63,219 nt of DNA from Flavobacterium tructae. GTDB taxonomy: Bacteria > Bacteroidota > Bacteroidia > Flavobacteriales > Flavobacteriaceae. A model generated the notes under the pieces. It saw nothing but the letters and a program-made list of their open reading frames with translations, did not search any database and had not been told where the DNA came from. Each line of letters opens with the position of its first letter. The stretch's first letter is position 1. Both the position numbers and the translations under genes were made by a program. Shown piece after piece: positions 25,123 to 33,660 of the stretch. The DNA lies in NCBI RefSeq assembly GCF_002217475.1, contig NZ_MUHH01000020.1, forward strand, positions 1 through 63,219, written 5' to 3'.

Positions 25123-26547
25123 ATGTCTAAGAGTCCGTTTTTTAAAAATATACGCTTCCCGAATGTTTTCATTCTATTGATAATTGTATTTATTTCCTGC
25201 GCTTTACTTATCTGTATCAACTTTTTTACCATAAAAATACTCTCCGCAAACAGGGCTTATGTTCATGGGGAGTCCCATTATTCAAAAGGACAAAAGGATG
25301 CTGCACGATATCTCATTATGTACCTTTTCACTAAAGACACAAACCAATGGAAGCTCTTTTCTCAGGAGTTAAAAGTCCCTCAGGGTGATGGTATTGCCAG
25401 AAGATCGCTTTTGAAATATGGAGACAACGAAATTGCCCGAAGAGGGTTTCTAACAGGACGAAATCATAAAGATGACCTGGATGACATTGTCTGGCTGTTT
25501 GTAAACTTCAAAGATGTATCTTTTTTGGCAAAAGCGATTCACGAATGGGGTCAGGGTGACGAATTAATCGCTAAATTATCTAAGTTGGGTCAGCAAGTCG
25601 ATGCGCAGATCAAACAAAATCTATTAACTCCGGCCAGTCAGCAAAAATTTCTTAATGAAATTAGTACGATCAGCGATAAACTCACTATTAACGAACGTAA
25701 CTTCCTGAATACTCTGGGAGAAGGAACACGAAAAATCAAAAGTCTTCTGATCATCACCAATATTATTTTTATTCTGATCATCGTAATAAGCGTGTGCACC
25801 TATTATTCGATTATGGTCAAACGTTTGGTCATCTCCAAAAAAGAAATTGAAGAAAAAAACGAAAATCTAATCCATGTAAATCATGAACTGGACCGATTTG
25901 TCTATAGCGCATCACACGATTTAAGGTCACCTATAACATCTCTAAAAGGATTGATCGAAATTACTCAACTAGAGGATGATATTGAACAAGTAAGAGACTA
26001 TTTAACACTCATGCACAAAAGCCTTGTCAGACAAGATCAGTTCATCGTTGATATTATAGATTATTCCAAAAACAAACGAAAACAAGTTATTATAGAACCT
26101 GTCAGTTTAAAGGAATTATTAGACGAATCCATTTCGCAGTTGATGCATATTGAAAATGCCAATAAAATAAAATTCACAAAAGAACTATTAATCGATACCA
26201 TTCAAAGCGACGACTTGCGTTTGAGAATCATTATCTCGAATTTGCTCTCGAATGCTATAAAATATGCCGACATTAATAAGGAGGAAATGTTTATTTCGAT
26301 TAAAACTTATACGGAAGAGGGTTACAACAAAATTGAAATAACAGATAACGGTATTGGAATTAAAGATGAATTTAAAAACAATATTTTTGAAATGTATTTT
26401 GGTACGAACAAAAACAAAGGTTCGGGATTGGGTCTTTACATTGTAAAGGAAGCTGTAGAAAACATCAAAGGAAGTATTTCTGTTTTCTCTGAAAACACTA
26501 TCGGAAGTAAATTTATTGTAGCAATTCCAAATTATCATGGAAATTAA
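25123..26547 (+). CDS. Membrane sensor histidine kinase
   Basis: 474 residues. A first transmembrane helix (about 15-38) is followed by a roughly 170-residue helical extracytoplasmic region rich in Asn/Gln/Lys, a second helix (about 207-231), a short coiled linker (KKEIEEKNENLIHVNHELDRF), HisKA with His265 in SASHDLRSPITSLKGL, and an ATPase domain with NLLSNAIKYAD, DNGIGI and GSGLGLYIV. The sensor region is not a recognised named domain. The last 11 nt overlap the start of the next gene, a receiver protein, so the two form a coupled two-component pair. The signal is unknown. Confidence 0.9.
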   Translation: MSKSPFFKNIRFPNVFILLIIVFISCALLICINFFTIKILSANRAYVHGESHYSKGQKDAARYLIMYLFTKDTNQWKLFSQELKVPQGDGIARRSLLKYGDNEIARRGFLTGRNHKDDLDDIVWLFVNFKDVSFLAKAIHEWGQGDELIAKLSKLGQQVDAQIKQNLLTPASQQKFLNEISTISDKLTINERNFLNTLGEGTRKIKSLLIITNIIFILIIVISVCTYYSIMVKRLVISKKEIEEKNENLIHVNHELDRFVYSASHDLRSPITSLKGLIEITQLEDDIEQVRDYLTLMHKSLVRQDQFIVDIIDYSKNKRKQVIIEPVSLKELLDESISQLMHIENANKIKFTKELLIDTIQSDDLRLRIIISNLLSNAIKYADINKEEMFISIKTYTEEGYNKIEITDNGIGIKDEFKNNIFEMYFGTNKNKGSGLGLYIVKEAVENIKGSISVFSENTIGSKFIVAIPNYHGN

Positions 26548-26926
26548 GCCCATATTCCTGGTTATCGAAGACAATTTGATTGATCAGCTTGTCATCAAAC
26601 AACTACTGACAAAAGTCCTTGATATCGATCAGATCATCATTGCGAATAATGGCAGAGAAGGAATTCAGTGGCTTGTTACTAAAAACAATGACCACCCGCT
26701 TATCATTTTACTGGATATTCAAATGCCAATTATGAATGGTTTTGAATTCTTAGAGGAATTTCATAAATTAAAAAAAGGAATAAAAAAAGGAATCCAAATT
26801 TACATACTTTCATCGACTTTAGATCCTGACGAAATTGCTGCAATTACAGCAAATAAGTATGTAAGTGCTTTTTTAAACAAGCCGTTTCCAATAGATGAAT
26901 TTAAAACAATACTGCTTAACTATTAA
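26537..26926 (+). CDS. Single-domain CheY-like response regulator
   Basis: The 129-residue receiver has Glu-Asp acidic residues in VIEDNLID, the phospho-acceptor Asp in LLDIQMPIMNG (about residue 60), Ser/Thr in SSTLD and the conserved Lys in NKPFP. It has no output domain, so it acts by protein interaction or phosphotransfer. Its start overlaps the upstream kinase by 11 nt, making that kinase its partner. Confidence 0.9.
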   Translation: MEIKPIFLVIEDNLIDQLVIKQLLTKVLDIDQIIIANNGREGIQWLVTKNNDHPLIILLDIQMPIMNGFEFLEEFHKLKKGIKKGIQIYILSSTLDPDEIAAITANKYVSAFLNKPFPIDEFKTILLNY

Positions 26927-26929
26927 AAA

Positions 26930-28087
26930 CTATTGAAGAACACGGTTTACCTGAGAAAAACTTCTTTGGTAATAAGGTTCTTTTGTGGACGAAATCATTA
27001 CCCCGCCGTGTGTAGAAGAATGCACAAACTTAATCTCTCCTTCGGTCACTTCGACAACCATTCCAACATGATTGATACGGCGTCTTCCGTTAGTTTTAAA
27101 GAAAATTAAATCTCCTTTTTGTGCGGCATCAGTGTCAACTCTAACTCCAATTCTGGATTGTTCGATCGAACTTCTAGGCAGTTTTATGTCAAAATTATTA
27201 AAGGTACAAATCATTAATCCTGAGCAGTCAAAACCAGCTTTTGTGGTTCCACCGGACCGGTAACGCGTCCCGATATTTTCCGTTGCGTTTACAATCAATT
27301 GCTCAATAAGTTCCGAATTATTGTTTATCCCTCTAACAAATGTGGAATCTTTTTTCACAACAGTTTCCTCAGCAATTTGTATAGATGGTGTCGATGTCGT
27401 GGTTTCGATAGGTTTTACTTCTTGTAAGGCTGCTGCTTTTTCCGGAGAAACATTAATCTTAAGCAGATACCCCACTTTTAACCTCTTTTTAATTGCAGGA
27501 TTTTGTTTTTCCAATTCTTTAACGGTTATCCCAAACTCCTTTGCTATCGCATATTTCGTTTCTTTTGACAAAACTTCTCTGGTTACCTCAACCATTGCAG
27601 GTTCCTGAACATTTTCGATTACAGGTACAACTGCTACAGCTGTTGTAGCTGTTGTAGCTGTATTAGACGGAATATTAATTTGCTGTCCGATTTTTAAACC
27701 TTCACTTTCCAGAAGCGGATTGGCTTTCTTTAAGTCATCAACTGAAACATTGTATTTTTTGGAAATTCCCCAAAGCGTTTCTTTGGCAGCAACTTCATGG
27801 GAGCCTGGAGTAGTTTCCGGAGTAGCATTAGCTATAATTTCTTCAGGCTTTTTGGCTGCTGTTTTAGCAACTGTTTTATTGCGATTTGGAATTAACAGAA
27901 CCGAATTTAACTTTAGAACTTTGGGTGCATTAGGATTTGCTGTTGCAATATCTTTTGGTTTTACTCCGTACTTTTTAGCAATTACAGTAAGATTTTCTCC
28001 TTGTGAGATTTTATGCTTAATAAACTTTTCTTGTGAGAAAGCACCAACACTGAAAAAAAACAAAATTGCTATTAACCTGAAAACCAT
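26930..28087 (-). CDS. LysM-NlpC/P60 cell-wall endopeptidase, exported
   Basis: 385 residues with a signal peptide (MVFRLIAILFFFSVGAFSQ) followed by three LysM peptidoglycan-binding modules (about 22-70, 95-142, 170-215, for example HKISQGENLTVIAKKYGVKP). A C-terminal NlpC/P60 cysteine peptidase has the catalytic Cys in FDCSGLM, His in RINHVGM and a following His in FVHSS. It should cleave peptide stems of peptidoglycan in the periplasm. Proline/threonine-rich linkers separate the modules. It converges with the response regulator gene, 3 bp apart, and diverges from the Kelch genes. Confidence 0.92.
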   Translation of the reverse strand: MVFRLIAILFFFSVGAFSQEKFIKHKISQGENLTVIAKKYGVKPKDIATANPNAPKVLKLNSVLLIPNRNKTVAKTAAKKPEEIIANATPETTPGSHEVAAKETLWGISKKYNVSVDDLKKANPLLESEGLKIGQQINIPSNTATTATTAVAVVPVIENVQEPAMVEVTREVLSKETKYAIAKEFGITVKELEKQNPAIKKRLKVGYLLKINVSPEKAAALQEVKPIETTTSTPSIQIAEETVVKKDSTFVRGINNNSELIEQLIVNATENIGTRYRSGGTTKAGFDCSGLMICTFNNFDIKLPRSSIEQSRIGVRVDTDAAQKGDLIFFKTNGRRRINHVGMVVEVTEGEIKFVHSSTHGGVMISSTKEPYYQRSFSQVNRVLQ

Positions 28088-28341
28088 TATCTGTTACATT
28101 TACATCTATTATTATACGCTCTGAATGCCATTACTTTTCTGAATTATAGGCTCAAAAAAAGTAATTGTTTTACCCGAAAAGCGAATTTAACTTTTTAAAG
28201 TAAAAAAAGCATCTTTTTTAACAATTTATTTTATTGAAATTAACAAACTCGGCATAAAAATTGATTCACCCGTTTGAAAGAATACTCTTTATAAAAGGGA
28301 TTCTTTCTGACCATAAAAAACCAATTTTAGCAGATAATCGC

Positions 28342-29727
28342 GTGAAAAAACTACTTTTACTTTTCTTTATATTTCCTTTATTTTCAACAGCTCAGAATAT
28401 AAATGGCTCTATAGTTTCTCAGGAAACCAAACTTCCGCTTGAAAATACTAATGTATTTGCCCTATCAAGCAAAGTGGGAACCATAACAGATGAAGAGGGT
28501 AAATTCTCTTTAAAACTTCTTTCAAAATTTAAAGATGACGAAATAGTAGAATTCTCACATATAGGTTATGTTACCGCACAATTCTCTCTAAGTTACCTGA
28601 GAAAGCAAAACTTTAAAATTTTTCTCGAAGATGAAGTTCAAAATTTATCGGGTGTAACTATTAAAGCCAATCCCAAATTGAATTTAAAACTTCCTTACAG
28701 CAAATTAACTTCAATGAAACATAGTGTTTATTCTTTTGGATCTTTTTTGAAGGACGATAAAATTTACATGATTGGGGGCGATGCTTCTTATGAGATGGAC
28801 CGACTGGAATTAATACGATCCAAAAGAGCCGATTTTACTTTAACAACTTATCTGGAAGCGTCCCAACAAAACTCTGTTCTCTCTTATTTTAGAAGGGATT
28901 TTTCTATTTATGACATCAAAACCAATACCTGGGAATACCCTGAATTAGAATCAAAATTAAAGAAAAGAGCCCACCATAACATTCATTATTACGACAATTC
29001 GATTTATGTTTTAGGAGGCAAATCCGTTAAGGTCAATCAAAAAAGCAATTGGGAATACCTTCAAAATGAAAACGAAGTTCTGGACTTAAACAATCGAACG
29101 ATTAAAGTTGACTATACGAATCCGCACCAAGCAGCTGATTTTGCATCCTTTACCTACAAGGATAATATTATTGTAATGGGAGGTTCTGTAAAAATGACCG
29201 AAAACGGTACAAAAGATTTCACCAACAAGGTACATTTGTACAACATTACTTCAGGATATTGGTATGAACTTGATCCTATGCCAACAGCAAAAGAAACATC
29301 TGGAATTATAATAGACAATACCATTTATCTTATTGGTGGAGATGACGGAAAACCCGTATCAAAAATAGAAACCTTTGACTTAAATACCCAGGCATGGCAA
29401 ACAGAAGGCGATTTATTTTTTGGACTGGAAAAACCAGCCATAGCCTATCACGACAACATGATTTACATTTATGAAGATCGCATAATGTATGCTTACGATC
29501 TAAAAACCAAACAACTTAGAGAATACGAAACAGAGTTAGCCCTGAAGTATTCTACTATGTATTTTGCCGATAATAAACTGTATATTTTAGGAGGACGCAC
29601 CGAAAGTAAATACGAGAAAGCTCCTTCCTCCAATATTTTTACAATTGACATTAAAGATTTCAAAAATACTAAACCTACCCGAACCAAAACTTTAAAGAGA
29701 GAAATGAATCTGGCCAAAGCCAATTAA
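28342..29727 (+). CDS. Exported Kelch-repeat protein with CarboxypepD_reg-like domain, copy 1
   Basis: The start is taken as GTG 28342 because MKKLLLLFFIFPLFSTAQ is a signal peptide and the tandem paralogue starts at the same GTG. The upstream ATG-less extension to 28261 is not credible. The 461 residues comprise a beta-sandwich of the carboxypeptidase-regulatory-like type (NINGSIVSQETKLPLENTN to about residue 105) and then about six Kelch motifs (MIGGDA, YVLGGKS, IVMGGSV, YLIGGDDGKPVSKIETFD, YILGGRT) that should fold as a beta-propeller. This sandwich usually precedes TonB-dependent barrels; here no barrel follows. Function unknown, probably surface or periplasmic binding. Confidence 0.85.
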   Translation: MKKLLLLFFIFPLFSTAQNINGSIVSQETKLPLENTNVFALSSKVGTITDEEGKFSLKLLSKFKDDEIVEFSHIGYVTAQFSLSYLRKQNFKIFLEDEVQNLSGVTIKANPKLNLKLPYSKLTSMKHSVYSFGSFLKDDKIYMIGGDASYEMDRLELIRSKRADFTLTTYLEASQQNSVLSYFRRDFSIYDIKTNTWEYPELESKLKKRAHHNIHYYDNSIYVLGGKSVKVNQKSNWEYLQNENEVLDLNNRTIKVDYTNPHQAADFASFTYKDNIIVMGGSVKMTENGTKDFTNKVHLYNITSGYWYELDPMPTAKETSGIIIDNTIYLIGGDDGKPVSKIETFDLNTQAWQTEGDLFFGLEKPAIAYHDNMIYIYEDRIMYAYDLKTKQLREYETELALKYSTMYFADNKLYILGGRTESKYEKAPSSNIFTIDIKDFKNTKPTRTKTLKREMNLAKAN

Positions 29728-29794
29728 ATAACTTTTCAGTATTCGAAACTAATTTACTTTATACCAACCAAAAAACAATCTTAATCTGAACAGC

Positions 29795-31174
29795 GTGAAA
29801 AAATTACTTTTACTTTTTATTTTTTGCCCCTTATTAGTCATCGCCCAAAATATAAAAGGCGTAGTCGTTTCTCAAAAAGGCAGCCTTCCGCTTGAAGACA
29901 CCAATATATTGGCGCTATCAAGTAAGACAAGGGCCATAACGGATGAAAACGGTAAATTTTCTTTAAAACTTCTTCCTGAATTTAAAAATGAAGAGACTAT
30001 AGAGTTCTCCCATTTGGGGTACAAAACAATAAGAATATCGCTGAGCTACTTAACAAAGCAAAACTTTACCGTTGTACTCGAAGAAAACGTCGAAAATTTA
30101 TCCGGAGTAACGATCGCCACCAATTCAAAATTAAAAACTAAGATTTCATTCAACAGCTTAGCACCTTTAAAATATCCTATTTTTTCGTTTGGGTCATTTT
30201 TAAAAGACGACAAAATTTATGTTAGCGGCGGAGATGCTTATTCCGAAATAGATCAGCTGGCAAAAGTACGAGCCAAAAAAGCCGACCCAAACTTTCAGGA
30301 TTTTCTGGATGAAGCTCAAAATACAGGAAAACGCCATTATAAAAAACACCTTTCTGTTTATGACATAAAGAATGACACCTGGGAAGTTCAGGATATAAAA
30401 CTGCTGCCCAGAGCTTATCATAACATTCATTTCTACAACAATCTGATTTATGTTTTGGGCGGAAAAAAAATATTGGTCAACAAGATCAGCAGTTGGGAAT
30501 ACTTGCAGGATAAAATTGAAGTTGTAGATCTTGACAAAAAAAGTATTAAAACAGATAAGACAAATCCGCATCAGGCAGCTGATTTTGCTTCCTTTAGTTA
30601 TAACGACAATATCATTGTAGCCGGAGGATCGGTAAAGAGGGATGAAAACGATAAAAAAGATTTTACTGATAAAATGCATTTGTACAATATTACATCAGGG
30701 TACTGGTACGAACTTCCCAGTATGCTAACCGCTAAAGAAACTACTGGAATATTGATTGACAACAAAATTTATTTCATTGGCGGATACAATGGAAAACCTT
30801 TGTCGCAAATCGAAACTTTTGATTTGACAACAGAAAAATGGGGATTTCCCGGTGAATTATTCAGTCCCTTAGAAAGGCCGGCTATTGCCTATAACAACAA
30901 TATAATTTACTTTTTTGAGGATCGAAAAATATACACTTATGAATTAAAAACAAAACAGTTAAAGGAATTTGAAATTGAGTTGGAGTCAAAACGTGCTGCA
31001 ATGTATTACTACGACAATAAATTATACATTATTGGAGGACGTATCGACAATAGTTATTCACAAGTACCATCGCCTAAAGTATACAGCGTTGACATCAATG
31101 AGTTTGAAACCACAAAACCGAATAAAATTAAGACTTTATCGCAAGAAGTGAGTTCCGCTAAACCTATTGAATAA
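29795..31174 (+). CDS. Exported Kelch-repeat protein with CarboxypepD_reg-like domain, copy 2
   Basis: A 459-residue tandem paralogue of the preceding gene, about half identical over the full length, with the same GTG start, signal peptide (MKKLLLLFIFCPLLVIAQ), sandwich domain and Kelch repeats. Conserved stretches such as NPHQAADFASF and MHLYNITSGYWYEL are nearly unchanged, whereas the loop after LAKVRAKKADPN differs most. The spacing of 67 bp and shared direction suggest co-transcription, ending at the hairpin 31219-31248. The duplication is old enough for clear divergence. Confidence 0.85.
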   Translation: MKKLLLLFIFCPLLVIAQNIKGVVVSQKGSLPLEDTNILALSSKTRAITDENGKFSLKLLPEFKNEETIEFSHLGYKTIRISLSYLTKQNFTVVLEENVENLSGVTIATNSKLKTKISFNSLAPLKYPIFSFGSFLKDDKIYVSGGDAYSEIDQLAKVRAKKADPNFQDFLDEAQNTGKRHYKKHLSVYDIKNDTWEVQDIKLLPRAYHNIHFYNNLIYVLGGKKILVNKISSWEYLQDKIEVVDLDKKSIKTDKTNPHQAADFASFSYNDNIIVAGGSVKRDENDKKDFTDKMHLYNITSGYWYELPSMLTAKETTGILIDNKIYFIGGYNGKPLSQIETFDLTTEKWGFPGELFSPLERPAIAYNNNIIYFFEDRKIYTYELKTKQLKEFEIELESKRAAMYYYDNKLYIIGGRIDNSYSQVPSPKVYSVDINEFETTKPNKIKTLSQEVSSAKPIE

Positions 31175-31218
31175 TAAACCTATTTACTTATCACCTTAAA
31201 TTCCAAAAATCTATATAA

Positions 31219-31248
31219 AAAAATGCTCTGTAAAAACAGAGCATTTTT
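31219..31248. terminator. Bidirectional terminator between Kelch and aconitase genes
   Basis: AAAAATGCTCTGT, loop AAAA, ACAGAGCATTTTT is symmetric with A and T tails, so it can end both convergent transcripts. Confidence 0.8.
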
Positions 31249-31269
31249 AATAGGAATAAACCTTAATGA

Positions 31270-33534
31270 TTAGGCTTTTCCTGCAGCAATTAAATTTAAA
31301 GCTGAACCTGCAGCAAACCAGCCAATCTGACCTTGGTTGTACGTATGGTTCGCCAGAATAATGTCTTTGGTGCCATCAGCATGAACAAACTCTAATGTTA
31401 ATGGTTTTCCGGGAGCAAACTGGGTTAAATCAGTAAAATTAATAGTATCATCCTCCTTGATTTTATCATAATCGGCTTCATTAGCAAAAGTCAATCCTAA
31501 AAGACCTTGTTTTTTAAGGTTGGTTTCGTGGATACGGGCAAAAGATTTTACCAACACCGCTTTAACACCTAAAAAGCGAGGTTCCATAGCGGCATGCTCA
31601 CGCGAAGAACCTTCTCCGTAGTTATGATCTCCCACAACAATAGATGGAACTCCGGCAGCTTTGTAGGCACGTGCTACAGCAGGAACAGCATCGTATTGCC
31701 CTGTTAATTGGTTTTTAACCGAATTTGTTTTTTGATTGAAGGCATTTACGGCGCCAATCAGCATATTGTTCGAAATATTATCCAGATGTCCACGGAAACG
31801 CAGCCATGGTCCTGCCATAGAAATGTGGTCGGTGGTACATTTTCCGAATGCTTTGATCAACAATTTAGCACCCGTAATATTTTTACCGTCCCAGGCATCA
31901 AAAGGCGCTAATAATTGCAAACGCTCAGATGTTGGGCTTACCACTACCTGAACTCCTGAACCGTCTTCAGCCGGAGACTGGAATCCCGGATCTTTAACAT
32001 CAAATCCTTTTGGAGGCAATTCGTCTCCTGTAGGTTCCTCTAACATTACTTCTTCTCCATCTTCATTGATTAAAGTATCTGTTAACGGATTAAAACTTAA
32101 ATCTCCTGCAATAGCCATAGCCGTTACTAATTCCGGAGAACCTACGAATGCTAAAGTATTTGGGTTACCGTCGGCACGTTTAGAGAAGTTACGATTGAAA
32201 GAATGAACGATAGTGTTTCTTTCTTCTTTTTCCGCTCCGTCTCTGTCCCACATACCAATACAAGGTCCGCAGGCATTAGCAAAAACAGTCGCTCCAATTT
32301 TATGAAAGGTATCAATAAATCCATCACGCTCGATGGTATAACGAACTACTTCGGAACCCGGCGTAATTGTAAATTGAGATTTTGTTTTTAAGTTTTTATC
32401 CGCAACCTGTCTTGCTAAAGAAGCTGCTCTGGAAATATCTTCGTAAGAGGAATTGGTACAAGAACCAATTAACCCAACCTGAATTTGTAAAGGCCAATTG
32501 TTTTTGATGGCTTCCTCTTTCATTTTAGAAATTGGGGTCGCTAAATCTGGCGTAAACGGACCATTTAAATGTGGTTCCAGCTCAGACAGATTAATTTCGA
32601 TCACCTGATCAAAATATTGTTCCGGGTTAGCATATACTTCCGGGTCTCCTGTTAGATAAGAGGCCACTTTATCGGCAGCATCGGCAACATCGGCTCTGTT
32701 TGTAGAGCGCAGGTAACGCCCCATAGAAGCATCATATCCAAAAGTTGAAGTGGTAGCTCCAATTTCGGCACCCATGTTACAAATAGTCCCTTTTCCGGTA
32801 CAAGACATAGAAGTTGCTCCTTCGCCAAAATACTCAACAATAGCTCCTGTACCACCTTTTACCGTAAGTATACCGGCTACTTTAAGAATAACATCCTTAG
32901 GAGCTGTCCAACCTGATAACTTACCGGTTAGCTTTACTCCTATTAGCTTTGGAAACTTCAACTCCCAAGCCATACCTGACATCACATCTACAGCATCAGC
33001 TCCACCAACACCAATCGCAACCATTCCTAAACCACCTGCATTTACGGTGTGAGAATCGGTACCGATCATCATTCCGCCGGGGAAAGCGTAATTTTCAAGT
33101 ACAACCTGATGAATAATTCCTGCTCCCGGTTTCCAGAAGCCAATTCCGTATTTATTAGAAACCGATGAAAGAAAGTCAAAAACCTCGTTACTTTGTGTTT
33201 TTGCTCTTGCCAAATCGGTTGCAGCATCTACTTTTGCCTGAATCAGGTGATCGCAATGTACTGTTGTAGGTACCGCTACTTTAGATTTTCCGGCATGCAT
33301 AAACTGCAACAATGCCATCTGTGCTGTTGCATCCTGACAGGCTACACGATCCGGGGCAAAATCAACATAATCTACTCCTCTTTTAAACACCTGAGACGGT
33401 ACTCCGTCCCAAAGGTGATTGTATAAAATTTTCTCTGTTAACGTAAGTGGACGACCAACAAGCTCTCGTGCTTTATCAACACGACCAGGCATGTTCTCAT
33501 ACACTTTTTTAATCATTTCAATATCAAAAGCCAT
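31270..33534 (-). CDS. acnA: Aconitate hydratase, mitochondrial-type (AcnA family)
   Basis: The 754-residue enzyme interconverts citrate and isocitrate in the TCA cycle. It carries the 4Fe-4S ligands in [15 protein letters not shown] and [11 protein letters not shown] (C-x2-C), plus the swivelling C-terminal domain ([20 protein letters not shown]). Length and sequence fit the mitochondrial-type aconitase of Bacteroidota. The start at 33534 ([14 protein letters not shown]) is preferred over an upstream extension. It lies immediately downstream of an unrelated-family AcnB. Confidence 0.96.
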   Translation of the reverse strand: MAFDIEMIKKVYENMPGRVDKARELVGRPLTLTEKILYNHLWDGVPSQVFKRGVDYVDFAPDRVACQDATAQMALLQFMHAGKSKVAVPTTVHCDHLIQAKVDAATDLARAKTQSNEVFDFLSSVSNKYGIGFWKPGAGIIHQVVLENYAFPGGMMIGTDSHTVNAGGLGMVAIGVGGADAVDVMSGMAWELKFPKLIGVKLTGKLSGWTAPKDVILKVAGILTVKGGTGAIVEYFGEGATSMSCTGKGTICNMGAEIGATTSTFGYDASMGRYLRSTNRADVADAADKVASYLTGDPEVYANPEQYFDQVIEINLSELEPHLNGPFTPDLATPISKMKEEAIKNNWPLQIQVGLIGSCTNSSYEDISRAASLARQVADKNLKTKSQFTITPGSEVVRYTIERDGFIDTFHKIGATVFANACGPCIGMWDRDGAEKEERNTIVHSFNRNFSKRADGNPNTLAFVGSPELVTAMAIAGDLSFNPLTDTLINEDGEEVMLEEPTGDELPPKGFDVKDPGFQSPAEDGSGVQVVVSPTSERLQLLAPFDAWDGKNITGAKLLIKAFGKCTTDHISMAGPWLRFRGHLDNISNNMLIGAVNAFNQKTNSVKNQLTGQYDAVPAVARAYKAAGVPSIVVGDHNYGEGSSREHAAMEPRFLGVKAVLVKSFARIHETNLKKQGLLGLTFANEADYDKIKEDDTINFTDLTQFAPGKPLTLEFVHADGTKDIILANHTYNQGQIGWFAAGSALNLIAAGKA

Positions 33535-33605
33535 AAGTATAATTGTTTTTGTGTTTTTTTTTGAACATCCCAAGTTACAAAAAATAGAGGAGTTATTAAA
33601 GAAAA

Positions 33606-33628
33606 AGCCCGAGTTTATTACTCGGGCT
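33606..33628 (-). terminator. Terminator after acnB
   Basis: AGCCCGAG, loop TTTATTA, CTCGGGCT; on the minus strand the stem is followed by TTTTTC. It separates the two aconitase transcripts. Confidence 0.75.
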
Positions 33629-33660
33629 CTCTATATATAATGATTATAACTAATCGTAGA

